DNA from: Lepas anatifera
Taxonomy: Eukaryota; Arthropoda; Thecostraca; Lepadidae
Assembly (NCBI GenBank): GCA_034440635.1
Contig: JAOTON010000971.1
Location: 310,001 to 374,000 of the forward strand
DNA: 64,000 nt
Direction of reading: 5' to 3'
Part shown: positions 22,318 to 33,531 of the stretch, one piece after another
How positions within the stretch are numbered: position 1 is the stretch's first letter
Layout of the letters: each line of letters begins with the position of its first letter
Program-made: the position numbers and the translations under genes
The notes under the pieces: model-generated
Seen by the model: the letters and a program-made list of their open reading frames with translations, nothing else
What the model was told of the DNA's origin: nothing
Databases searched by the model: none

Positions 22318-22770
22318 TTAAAGAGAATGTGACACGTCGGTCGAGTCCCAGAATTTAGTGTAATTAGGGGATTTTTAGCCGAAAATCATGAAAACGTCCA
22401 TGATTTCTTTGAAAATTGTACAATAAGTGGGATATCTTGATTTTTAAAATGCTCCTCTAGGGTTAGAAATGAACCTCTGCCTGTGGATGACGTCATGGTC
22501 TGGTAACTACTACCATATTCAATAGGCTTCAAGGGCTTCAATTGGCTGATTAATCACCATGACTTCAGCATGTCGTCACGGCAACAGCTGACAACTGTGG
22601 CCGGTTGCTTGGGTGCATTTGGGGTACATTTCAGGTAGGTTTTTAGCCTCTCTCTACGGAAATTTTGAGCTTCAAGACAAATGATATATTGAGTACCTGG
22701 TTTTCCGGCATGCTTTACAACTTGGCTATCTAAGTTAGAACCATGCTATAAAGATGCCACATTCCCCTAA
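22318..22770 (+). mobile_element. MITE, TTAAAGGG family, full-length copy
   Basis: Left TTAAAGAGAATGTGACACG and right GATGCCACATTCCCCTAAAA are diverged inverted termini. The interior matches 939-1396 (CAGAATTTAGTGTAATTAGG, AGCCGAAAAT, CTTCAAGGGCTT, GACAAATGATATATTGA). Confidence 0.85.
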
Positions 22771-22782
22771 AATTTGCCTTCT

Positions 22783-22888
22783 AAATTGACCCTTCATTGC
22801 GGGAGTTGGTCGTTCGGGTGGTGGGGTGGGGGTCTCCGTGACAAGTCCCCTTGACGACTTTAGTGAGACTCCGACTCCAACAGCCTTA
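22783..22888 (+). repeat. SINE tail fragment
   Basis: AATTGACCCTTCATTGCGGG, GGGGTCTCCGTGACAAGTC and GACTTTAGTGAGACTCCGAC match the 3' part of the tRNA-derived SINE at 50905-51152 and the fragment at 44620-44690. Confidence 0.7.
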
Positions 22889-24535
22889 CTGAGAACAACT
22901 TGGACAACATTTATAAACAAAGGCATTTCAACATGTAAATTTGGTTTGCTTGAGGACATGGCACGGGACTCCTCTGGTGTTTTGTCCGTGGCAAAAATAT
23001 GAGCATCTTAGATACCAGCAGCCTCAGAGGAGGGAGGGGATATCCGTTCAATGGCACCGAAACTGTCCTTTTTCAAAATGTCTTGAGTCTATGATTTTAT
23101 TGAATTGCCACGTTCTGCCATTCTAATGTTATGATTCTGGCTGTTTGGTTCTTCAAAAAGCTAAAAATCTGTGATGTCCGGACTATTCTTATCTCAGATA
23201 AAGTACAACAACGACAGGCTCGCTCTTGTTGCCGCACCGAGCTATTTCCCTTGCTTTATTCGACGTTGGTCTGACGAAATCTTGACCTGGCACTAACTGG
23301 GCTATTCCGGCACTTATGGCGGCATGGGAGGTAAATTTCTGACTTCCTTCTATCTCCAGAACCAATCGCGTACGGAAAGAAAAGGAAGAGCGCTGGAACA
23401 GCCCAAACGTCTGCTTCCTTTGGACGGATTTTTAACCATGCCCGTTGGCTGTGACGTCGCATAAGGCCAAAATAAGTTAAATTGTGACCAGTTCAGCAAA
23501 TCACCCTCGCCACAGAACCTTTGCAGTTGATACATCGTTAAACCCCAACAGTTATTCTAAGAAGAAAATCACATTTAACTTGGGAACCAGCAGACCTAGA
23601 ACAAAGCCAAAGACGGAAATGTGTTTGTATTGATTGACCCAGGGACTTGAATGATATGCGCCATGAGCTTGAAAATCTAATTAAACTCCGTAAACCATGT
23701 CCGTCACCATATCAAGCTTATTCCTACATCATGTTTCGTTTATATGGGCTTAGAAACGACGTCATAATTCGTTTGACCGTCATGACCTGATGCAAATTTT
23801 TGGCCAAAGCTGGCAAATTGAGCACCTCACAGGCATTCTAAAACAGGGGAAGGTGGCAGAAATGATTCCATAAGCGGTGAAGTTTATAAAGAACTCCTTT
23901 ACAGCAATAATGCTCAATTGTACTTGTTCCAGGTTGACCTCAATGGCCCTGCTCACCCTCCCCCTCCACAATATTTTTAACGTTCCTATGCTTATGGATT
24001 GGAAAGTTGCGGCCTCTACACCTCCGCGTCTGATCGTCATAGCTAGCAAGAAAACACGTTATCCTGTCGTCGATAAAAGTTTGGATCGCAATATTTCTAT
24101 TGATTTTTCATAGACATTTGTTAGCTTTTCTTTGCCTGACTTAGTTGCCCATCCTCCATGATTAGATAGAGACTTGCATACTCACTAGCTTTACCGTCCG
24201 GCTATTCGCTTCCCGTTCTTGATGCAAGGTCAAGATGGATCACTTCATTCATTAAAAGTCTTGGTTGGTATAGGGCTCGAAACCAGGAGCAGAGCCCTGC
24301 TTTTCCAATAATCCCGTGTCAGCCTGGCACGATCCTCGGCAGAAACCGCCGCAGGCAGTCCTCCCGGCAGCTGCGCTCAACAGTCAAAGCACAGGGCGGC
24401 GGTTCCGCTGCGCTGGGGTTTGGCGACCAGCCGGAGCTACCCTCAGGGGCCGTCCTGGCAATCCGGCAGCGGCGGATCCAGGTGGGGTGGAGGCGACCGC
24501 CCCTCCCTTGAGCCGTGCCGACACTCTGGTAGATG
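22889..24535. other. Intergenic stretch; GC-rich patch near 24320-24530
   Basis: Mostly AT-rich sequence with no gene signal. The GC-rich patch contains GGCGGATCCAGGTGGGG, resembling the terminus of the hAT MITEs at 27965 and 60746, so it may be a broken copy. Confidence 0.4.
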
Positions 24536-24538
24536 ATT

Positions 24539-24539
<1 letters not shown>

Positions 24540-24590
<51 letters not shown>
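24540..24590. repeat. (TA)n microsatellite
   Basis: About 50 bp of uninterrupted TA dinucleotides. Confidence 0.98.
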
Positions 24591-24593
<3 letters not shown>

Positions 24594-27500
24594 AGTAGTG
24601 CTAACCACTGAATAGTTCACGAAAACTTCCGAGAGCAAAAAAGGGTGGGTGGAGATAATATTTTATCTTTCTTTAGCCTTCAGTAACCTCCCGCGCCTAG
24701 TGGGGAGGGGTATCACACTAAGTAAAGGATCATAAAAAGAATGTCAATAGCAAGGCTCTAGCTCATGGTTCTTGCTTGTTCCGTCCTCAAAACACCCAGG
24801 AATAATTGCAAGTGACACTGGAAATCCCACTATGTCGTGAGGCTTACTCGGCGGCTACCACTCCAAACCATGCCCCCTTCAGCAAGGCCGGTCTGTCAGG
24901 CCAGGGTTCGCCCTTCTTCGGCAGTTTCTTGTTGCGCTGCTGCAGTCCGACCCCGCCTTGGTATGTCGATGGCGATCAGTGCTGTTACGACTTTTCAAAC
25001 ACTTGCCTTGGTTGATGGATTCCAGTTTCGGTACAGTGCTTTGTAATGCATCCGGTTTCACAGCACTCTTATTACTCAAACATACGCATATGTCGCTCCA
25101 GCTCGTAGCAGTGATCTGTCCCTCTTTCTCGTAAGGTGCTCCATTTGGGCCAGATTATAAAATTTACCGATTTTAGATTAGAACTTATCTTGAAAGCCGA
25201 AATTCTGCCGATTCGGTGTATGTAATAATTATATGTCCGCTTCCCTAATATGCTCCCCAAGACGGTTGGGGTACTGTTGGGGCTGCGATTTGACTCTTCT
25301 TTTCCGTCGAGCAGGGACGCTCGTTAAATCTCTTGTCATTCCTCCATCAGACGTATTCTAATTTGTGCATCAAGAAAATCGTTTTAGGTATCCCAGAAAT
25401 CCCAGTCACTCTCGCGCGGACAGGGTTTGCTGTACTGTGCGCAAAGCACGGGAACAGGGTACGAACTGTACGAACTTGTTCTTGAAGACTATGCTGGAAT
25501 ATGCTAACTCATATCAGTGTGGAGACCGAGCAATGCTATCAGCCATTTAAAAATGTCAGGATGTTACTATGTCCACTGATCATCCCAAGGGATCTTATCA
25601 CTTAAGCCATTCTTGTTAAGTCAGACATCATTCTTAAAAAATGTGCTCTCGACATGTTTTTGAATAGGCATAGTGTTTGGCTTAGACTAAGTGGACAAGA
25701 TGGTGTTTTCATTTACCTAGGATACATGACCAGCCTCGGTGTCAAAGCCCCGGGTATGCGCTATTACTTTGTACACGAACCAGACGAAATATGGCACGAC
25801 ACATAAGAAGTATGGCGACTTAGAACTGACCATTGTAAAAGGCAAATAAATGATCATCATTTTATTTGAATGAAACATTTACGTAAGCTTGCAAATTTTA
25901 CTCTACGTTTTGTAGTCAAATTAACTATACATAATGAAAATGATTATATAAAATATTTGTCAACGATGTTATTGCACAATACCTTTGTTTATTACTGGTA
26001 CGGACTAACCACAAAGTATTTCTTTTAAAGAAAGACCAAGATCGAGTGGAAAAACGCACCTGAACCCCGGATACATTAGTAGATTGGCCCGTTCTCATGG
26101 TCGGTACGAAAAAAGTGCGTTCTGAGGCAACTCATGTATCCGGGTAACTCACTCTCTAATGGAACACAGCGGGACCAGAACAGCGATCGCCGATCACAGC
26201 TCACGACTCATCTTTTAAAAAAGAACAGAAAACCACACTGGAGCTCAAGTCCGTGAATGATCTATTCGAGTTTAGCACTGGCAAGGAATATGAGGCACTG
26301 GCAGTGGTCCAGCTTGGTCGAAATGCGGGATGTATGTACCATTTTCTGGTGTTGAATTTAACCGTGTTGCATGTTTTGGGAGATGTCCTCGTTAGTGCAC
26401 AGTCATGTTCCACTATCCAGAGTGAAATGTGGGCTTGTTGCGTCGCCAAACATTAAACGTGCTAGTCTGGAGGGGTGAAGAATCTGAAGATGTGCCGACA
26501 GAGCACTGACCCATGTTTGTTGAAATCCTGTATAAGGCTTTTGGTTTATTTTGCAAACCTTGGTCAGCGATCTCTTGTACTCGCGTGCTGGGTTGGGTAT
26601 TTATTTAAGGAGTAAACTCATTTGCACTGATGATAGCGAGAACATGTGCTACAATTAAACAGAAACACTATCTAAAGCAAACAATAAGGTTTGGAAACAG
26701 CCAGAGAAGTGCCGATAGAGGTGGCTACAAATTATGCATGCTCCCCAGTCTACATGTGGTTAAAAATTGTTGTAAGACATCATAAACTTAGTCCTCTGCC
26801 TCCCGAAAATGCTCCTCTGAGCCTACCAATGGGGTGTGTATCTTGAGCTGTCTATTTTACTTGTGTGTTCATCACTATGTAAAGGAGTCGTTTCACACAT
26901 TGAACATGATTACATGGATAATTAGCGACCAACTTGAGACATATGTCCCCTGGTTTAACGAGTGGTGTTGGATTCGGCTGTGTAATTTTTGTATCAAACT
27001 CGATTTCTTCCAGCAGTTTTTGTCATCAAATGCTGGTATTTACCTGAGTCAGTCCTCAGACTGACTGACTCATGCAAAACTTAGAAGAAAACTGTAGGAA
27101 GTTGTCATTAATGCCCTGAACATTAGATAGAATGGATGGCCTTGAATATTATCGTAATTTATATAAACATTTTTACAAAGTAACGAAATATAACAGTGAA
27201 ATTAGGAAAACAGTGACTCGCTGGTGCCTAAACTCCCCAGCGTTATCCTGGCCATTACGTCGTGAACCATGACACATATTTTTTCGGGATCACCGGGAGG
27301 TCCCGGGAAACTGCCGTTACACCGTCTGAATGACTGCCACGATTGGTGTAGGTATCCAGGAAGAGGAGGCCAGAAACGGCTGAGACAGTACAGTTTCATC
27401 CGGGGACAGGCGCAGGAGCGCCGTTGGGAGGGGGGCAACTCGGGAGAAATAGCAAAAACGTAGTGTTTTTTAAAGAAAATCTACCAAAATTTTGTAATGG

Positions 27501-27956
27501 GGAGAGGGGCCATCGCCCCTTGCCCCTCCCCCATCTGCGTCCGCCATTCGTCTCATCAAAATACAGTATTTCGCATTTTTCGGTGTTGTTCACCTCCCTT
27601 CCACTCAAAGATATCGTGCAGGATTGCTGCTGTTAATTAGTTCACGTTTAACCAATATACTATAACAGTATTTTGGACGCTAAATGCTCAGAATAGGTTT
27701 CCGTGACCTTGGTTCAACGTGCGGCCTATGCATAGGAGCAGTAGTCACTCGGGCTTTTCTCGCAAAACTAGCTTTCTAAAGGAATTCGTTTTCCTTGACT
27801 TTGTGGTCTGGCTCCTTCCAAACCACGTGTCCGTGGTATTCTTATGCACTGTGTTAGATAACAAGTCAAAAGTGAAATCGACAGATTAAGCAGGCTGGGA
27901 CAGGCAGTTGAACAGACCATTTCTATTTTATTATAGATGTTATAAGTGGGTATTTA
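24591..27956. other. Intergenic stretch with few recognisable features
   Basis: AT-rich with short open frames only. Around 26055-26155 GAACCCCGGATACAT and ATGTATCCGGGTAAC form an imperfect inverted repeat. Around 27420-27560 a short GC-rich palindromic stretch (AGGGGCCATCGCCCCTTGCC) ends in GCGTCCGCCATTCG and resembles decayed hAT MITE termini. Confidence 0.4.
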
Positions 27957-27964
27957 TTCCCGAC

Positions 27965-28352
27965 CAGTGGCGGATCCAGAGGGGGGGGCAAAAAGGCATT
28001 TCCCCCCCAAACGGAAAAGCTCGGGGCAAAACTATGTTTTTACTGCCCCAAGCGATCGACTTCCTTTTTCCCCCGGCTCCTTTTTAGTTTATAAGCAAAA
28101 TTTTGGTGCTTCATCTCTCAACTTCAAACAGAACCAGTGAAGTTCAGTTTGAATATTGGGCCTCGGATAGGAAAAAAGTATCTCGAGTCAACATTTTTGG
28201 ACCCCGTGACGTTTTTTTCTTTTCGCCTCAAAAAGTCAAAATTCTACCGGGAAGTGGTACTGTCGCAGCTTTCACGGCGTGACGTTTTTTTTGCTTTTCG
28301 ACTTTTGACTTTGGTTTGCCCCTCCCAAACCGACCGGCTAAATCCGCCACTG
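27965..28352 (+). mobile_element. hAT MITE, 388 bp, with 8-bp target duplication
   Basis: Left CAGTGGCGGATCCAGAGGGG and right GCTAAATCCGCCACTG are inverted, flanked by the perfect duplication TTCCCGAC at 27957-27964 and 28353-28360. CAGTGGCGGAT-type ends with 8-bp duplications are typical of hAT elements. No transposase. Confidence 0.92.
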
Positions 28353-28360
28353 TTCCCGAC

Positions 28361-28537
28361 AGTCATACAACTCTCAATAGGTATCAAAGAGACATCTATC
28401 AAACATGCGTCTGAATAAGAACACGTGTGTTACATTGAGCCGACTGTTCGTTTGCGACACCGTGCGTTCGTCCACGGTCTGCCCTGAGTCCATGGCTGGT
28501 TGGTGTCGGCGCCATTAACACGCACTCTGCCGTTCAG
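28361..28537. other. Sequence immediately upstream of the first NOS1AP exon
   Basis: Moderately GC-rich; no TATA box or upstream exon was recognised. It ends with ACTCTGCCGTTCAG, a usable acceptor. Confidence 0.4.
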
Positions 28538-28731
28538 GTGCCAGCCGAGTTCGCCAAGTGCTGGCGAGCGCCGGCGAAAAGTATAGCGCCATCATGGAGA
28601 GGAAAGCTGCCACGCTGCCAAGAGCCGCCAAGGCGTCCAACGCCAAAGAGTACGGCTTCTTCAATGACGATGGAAGAATCTCACTGCATTCAGAGGAGGC
28701 CTTCCAGCAGGGCCTGTCCTTTGAAGCTCGG
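28538..28731 (+). CDS. NOS1AP: NOS1AP exon 1 in window, start of the PTB domain
   Basis: Reads SRVRQVLASAGEKYSAIMER, then KAATLPRAAKASNAKEYGFF, NDDGRISLHSEEAFQQGLSF, EAR. The second half matches NOS1AP's LRIPLHNEDAFQHGICFEAK. The donor CGG|GTAAGC follows 28731 in phase 0. The start of translation is uncertain. Either this exon is internal (acceptor TTCAG at 28537, in-frame TAA at 28516 upstream), or translation begins at the ATG at 28594, giving about 25 residues before the PTB domain. The vertebrate protein starts closer to the domain (MPSK...). Confidence 0.88.
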
Positions 28732-31700
28732 GTAAGCGCGGGCCAGTCAAGGTGCCTGCTTTGAGGAGCAGGGACGGCTTAAGCTAGAAATCTTTGCGGT
28801 ATATGCTTTGAAACTAAGTCCAAAGTGTTGTTACGTCAGCCTCCGTTTGGGTGTTTCTGGGAAACACGTAAGGCCAGGGGCTGGTTGAAACCGGACTATG
28901 ATGTTTCGTGGTGTGTTGGCCTACACACTTCAGCGCCAATATTGCCGCAGGCCTTGCATTTAACCTTCGCCCCACCGGGGGCTATCGATGCCCCTAAGGT
29001 TTTTCCGGAATAGCAGAAAAATGACTAGATGCAGCACCGTGGTTGAGGGCTCTATCTCTCACCACATCATTTTCCACCATCCCTGAAATTTTTTACCCCG
29101 GGTCACCCAAGGTCAGGTCACCAGACGAGGTCAACCAAGGTCACCTCACTTCAAATTCTGAGCTCTATAAGAGCTACATTTCGAACTCGATCAATTTGAA
29201 ACTTTCTACACTTTATCACCCCTCCAGGGTCTACAAGGTGTATATCCGGGATTTTTCGATTTCGTTACCTGAGGTCAGGTCACGAGGTGACCTCTCCCTT
29301 TGAAAAGCATGGGGAAAAGCTGTCTTATGATCTAAAAGTCACAAAAACGATTGGAATTGCTCAGCTTACTCAGAAAAGCGTTCTTAGATATCCTTTCACG
29401 GATCCCAGGGGCCATATTTTCCCTTTGACCTCTCCAAGGTCATCCAAGGTCACCAGGGGTCAAAAACAGTATTTTGCAATGCATTTTGACCTAATTAGCT
29501 AGAGCACTGAATCAAAGACCATCGTGTATGTCGCGTCACTGGGTTTCCAGTTGATATACAGCAAGGTCACTTTGTTACCTTTGGTGGCCTCAGGTGTTAC
29601 CATGGTGCTCCGTGTTACTATGGTGGTGGGGCGCGGGTTAGCCATGGTGTACAGCGTGTGCACCACCATGGTGGCGTAGTCGATGCAGACTTGTTCAATT
29701 AATTCGCACCAGGCTCGGTGCAAAAGTACATATCCTTTACTATTGTACGCTATTTCAAGACATCGAGAATTCAAAGGCGAGAAACAAATAATGAAGGGCA
29801 CAATCCAGCTCGATCTGACGTGTTGTTATATCAGATTTACCTATCTTTCTCGCTTCTGAGCTGCTATTACCTCGCCGACTAATGTGCGTTTTCCAAAAAT
29901 GGAAACAGTCCAGTAAGACAGTTTGTCACATCCGTCGCAAATCAAGCAGCCTTATCCAAAAGTGATATACCTATTGAGGTATGAAAATATACACCCGGAA
30001 TTAGCAGCCATGACTATTTTAATCAAACGCCACCGATTAAGACGGCGGTGCGGCCGCTGCACCACATCTGCTGCCAGGACTGCACGGTCGACCTTGTAGC
30101 TCGCCGGTTTCCACCCTCGTCGGAGGCTGTTGCCGTGGGCCCGTAGTGATCGGAGACGATAATCGCGCAGGCTGCTCCATGCCAGGGCGTTGGAAGGCGT
30201 CGCCATTAAAACACCTTTATTGACGGTACCGAGTGGACGCCGCTTTTTAAGATGACCAGTGAAAGCTCGCCTTAACTTTGGTGGATTATTTATCGTTATT
30301 CTCTAACATAAACGCAACAACGTTAAACAGTCAGTCCAGTGGCAATAAATGAGTGCCTTTAAACCCATTTACAGATGACACGATTAAAAAATAAAATGAT
30401 TCGATGATAAGTATTTAATTTTTCTTGTCGGATTTACAGAATGATAGTCCAAGTCCTTAGCTCTACTGCTGTCAATTATTGTCACACAACGTTTTCGGAA
30501 CTGCAGGTTTTTTTCTCAAAACTCACGCTCATTGCGGCTGAATATGTGTTTTTTAGAAGTCTCGGGGAACACATACTCCGTATATGTGGAGGTACAGTTT
30601 TGGTCAGAAAATCTAACAGGTATAATATGAATGCTCATGAACATACGTGCAAATTTCATTCCACTGCCCATGGATGCAAATTTAATTCCGGTACGGTATC
30701 TATTCGCACAGACATAAAGTTTTCATAAGTATGACGGCCGGGTCGGGCCGGGCCATGTCTCTCTTATGTCAAATTGTATTCATATGTAGCGATAGTCCTT
30801 GCAGTATGTACGTGCGCTGTCTCCATAACTAGTAAAACGTCTTTATTTGTGATAACCTAGCGGACGCTGCTGCTTCACGATGACATGCGAAGTTAGGCTT
30901 TTTCTTCGTTGGATTCGTTAGTTTCTAACATAAACGTGGCAAAACGTGGAAAGTGAGATGCCGGTATCATAAAATAAATGAATAAACGAAGTCTCACAAT
31001 AGGTCCCGCCGATATGAATATACGCGTTTCTGATTTTTAATTTACCTGGAATGCGATGGAAGATCGACAGGTAGATGATTCAATAATAATTATTTTTCTT
31101 TCTTTTAGCTTTTCTGAATGAACTTATTGTTCAGTTTAATCAAGGCCTTTAATGTAAGGTAGAACGCTCCGCTCTCAAAAATGGCAACCTCTTTCTTAGA
31201 GACTTTTACGTTTGTGACGTCAGCGATTGTCTCGAGGTGGAGCCGCCATTCATTCCATTGTATCGGCTACGGATCTGGACTGTTTGTACGGTTTCAGGAT
31301 GCATCTGGCAGGGTGGACCCAGATGAATTACCCCAGTTACAAAAGCAGTATTATTGCCACTAAACGCAACCTATCTGTGGCCCGTCATTCAATACCGAGC
31401 GGCAATGCGTTTGTTATTCTGGCGATTGCTGACGTCATCGCCATGGTGAATGCCAGATTTGAGTTGCAATTTTTGCATATGCTAAAAGCTGGAGCGCAAC
31501 CCCTGAGTTTAATCAACACCAACAAAAAAATCCTCAAAAATACATGCATTTTTCTGTAAGTCCACGCTCATTTTATACCGGTCAATATTTCGTTTTACCA
31601 GCGTTGAAACTTTTCAAAATGTTTTATTCGGAGGCTGCTGCAATGCCTTGTACAAGGCAGTGCACGCAGCCTATAAAAAGTAGGTATACGGCCTATATGG

Positions 31701-33378
31701 CTACCATTTTTTCAGAATTTGCCACATATATATATAATTGAATTGATGCCACTACCCTCCAGGGGGGGATGAAGTGTCACAGTGGTAGCGCATTCAACTC
31801 TACGCCGGTGAACTGGGTTCAAATCCCCGGCGGGTATTCTGGATGAGTCTTGCCAATCGCTATAATACCCCCCAGCGGGGTGAGAGTTGGCGACACCATT
31901 TAACCTCAGCAGTCGGTGCGTCGTAAAGCACCAAGGCTGCCGGCTGTTACTACCCACCAGTGCAAGTTTAATTCCAGTACGCCACATGTTCGCAACCAAA
32001 TTTGTCGTCGAAATCGTGACGTTATTTTTTTGTCGTTTTTCTCTCCCGCCGAGAATGCCCTCCTGGGTGGTGCCGCCAAAACGGAGATCGAAAACATTTC
32101 GTGCAATATCCACGTCTGTATGCTCTGGTACAGTTCGGCTGACGAAGATAAGATTCGGGACAAAGATTGGTGTCTATATCGTGACGTCACATTCCGTTTT
32201 TTTTGGTGCCACCGAGAAGGTCCGGGGTGAAACCACCAATGGGAGGTTGAAAAGATTCGTTATCATCATTTACTTTTTCATTAGAGTGAAGGCCAGAGGC
32301 CGGTCCAGGCCAGGCCGGCTCGCTCACATGTGAAACTTTATCCACATGTCGGGATATCCACATGCGCAGTGATCTCGCGGGCACCGCGCGCCCGCTCGAT
32401 TATCACGCTTGACCTTTGTTCTTTAGCTGTTGTCGCCTTTCTCACTACTAGTTCCGTGATGTTCAGCACACAATATGCTCTTCGGCTAAACGGTCATTTC
32501 TCGGACCTGTATGGTTATTTTCCAAACAGGAAGTCCATTTGGTGGAGCCGGGTGTTTGATGCGCTCTGCGGTAGGTCTGGCGGGCCGCGGAGGGAGATGG
32601 GGAGGGAAGCGCGTAGTGCGGCGCCGGGACGTGCGTCAGGGATGTTTACCGAAGGAGTAAATCTCCGGAGAAACCAGCGCCGAGTCGGCTTATGACTGTG
32701 GGGTTCAGAAGCCTTTTCCAAGGTTTTGATCCATTTTGGAACCCTACAAAATGTTCATTTCCTTTCAAGAACCTTTGTTTGTATTTTTTAATCGTTAAGT
32801 GTTACTCCAGTCTCAAAAGGCGTCTCTAAAGTTCCTTTTCGTCCGTTTTTGAATGCTCGTTATTTGAAACATCGCTACGTCTCTATTCTATTTGATGAGT
32901 GTGTTTTGAGATATATCACTTGCCAGAAGGCTTCACATGTCATTGGCTCTGTAGAAGAGGCTGCTGTACCTGCACTGACACCAGTCCAGTAGACCCTGCT
33001 CCTTTGAACATGCGTAGTAAAGCGACTCGTGTGGCGCGAAGAAGGGATGGTGTAAAGGGATAAGCAAAATATGAGTTCTCGCTTTACCACGGGCATGCTC
33101 CGTGACATATCTTAAGGTGGTTGTCCGAGCTGATAATCTATTTGGTCGATGGAACTATGAGAGCAGTGTGTTTCTGCCTGATATTTCACGTATGTATGTA
33201 GTACGTGGTCATCAGGGCTCCACCGTTGCTGCCTCCCGTCGCGCCACCCTGTAACAGGCACCATCTCCTCCGGCAGTATATTGGCTCTATGAACATTCCT
33301 GCGCCGCGCAGCAAAGCTTGACATCGTGCAGGCCATGCGCAAAATCAGGGTGAGTCGCGCTCTGGTACAATGCACGGG

Positions 33379-33419
<41 letters not shown>

Positions 33420-33456
33420 GTCTCTGTCTCTGTCTCTGTCTCTGTCTCTGTCTCTG

Positions 33457-33531
<75 letters not shown>

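Noticed and set aside
29499..29801. 100-codon minus-strand frame with several internal Met
   Set aside because: Repeated ACCATGGT palindromes give the appearance of starts; no similarity or splice context.
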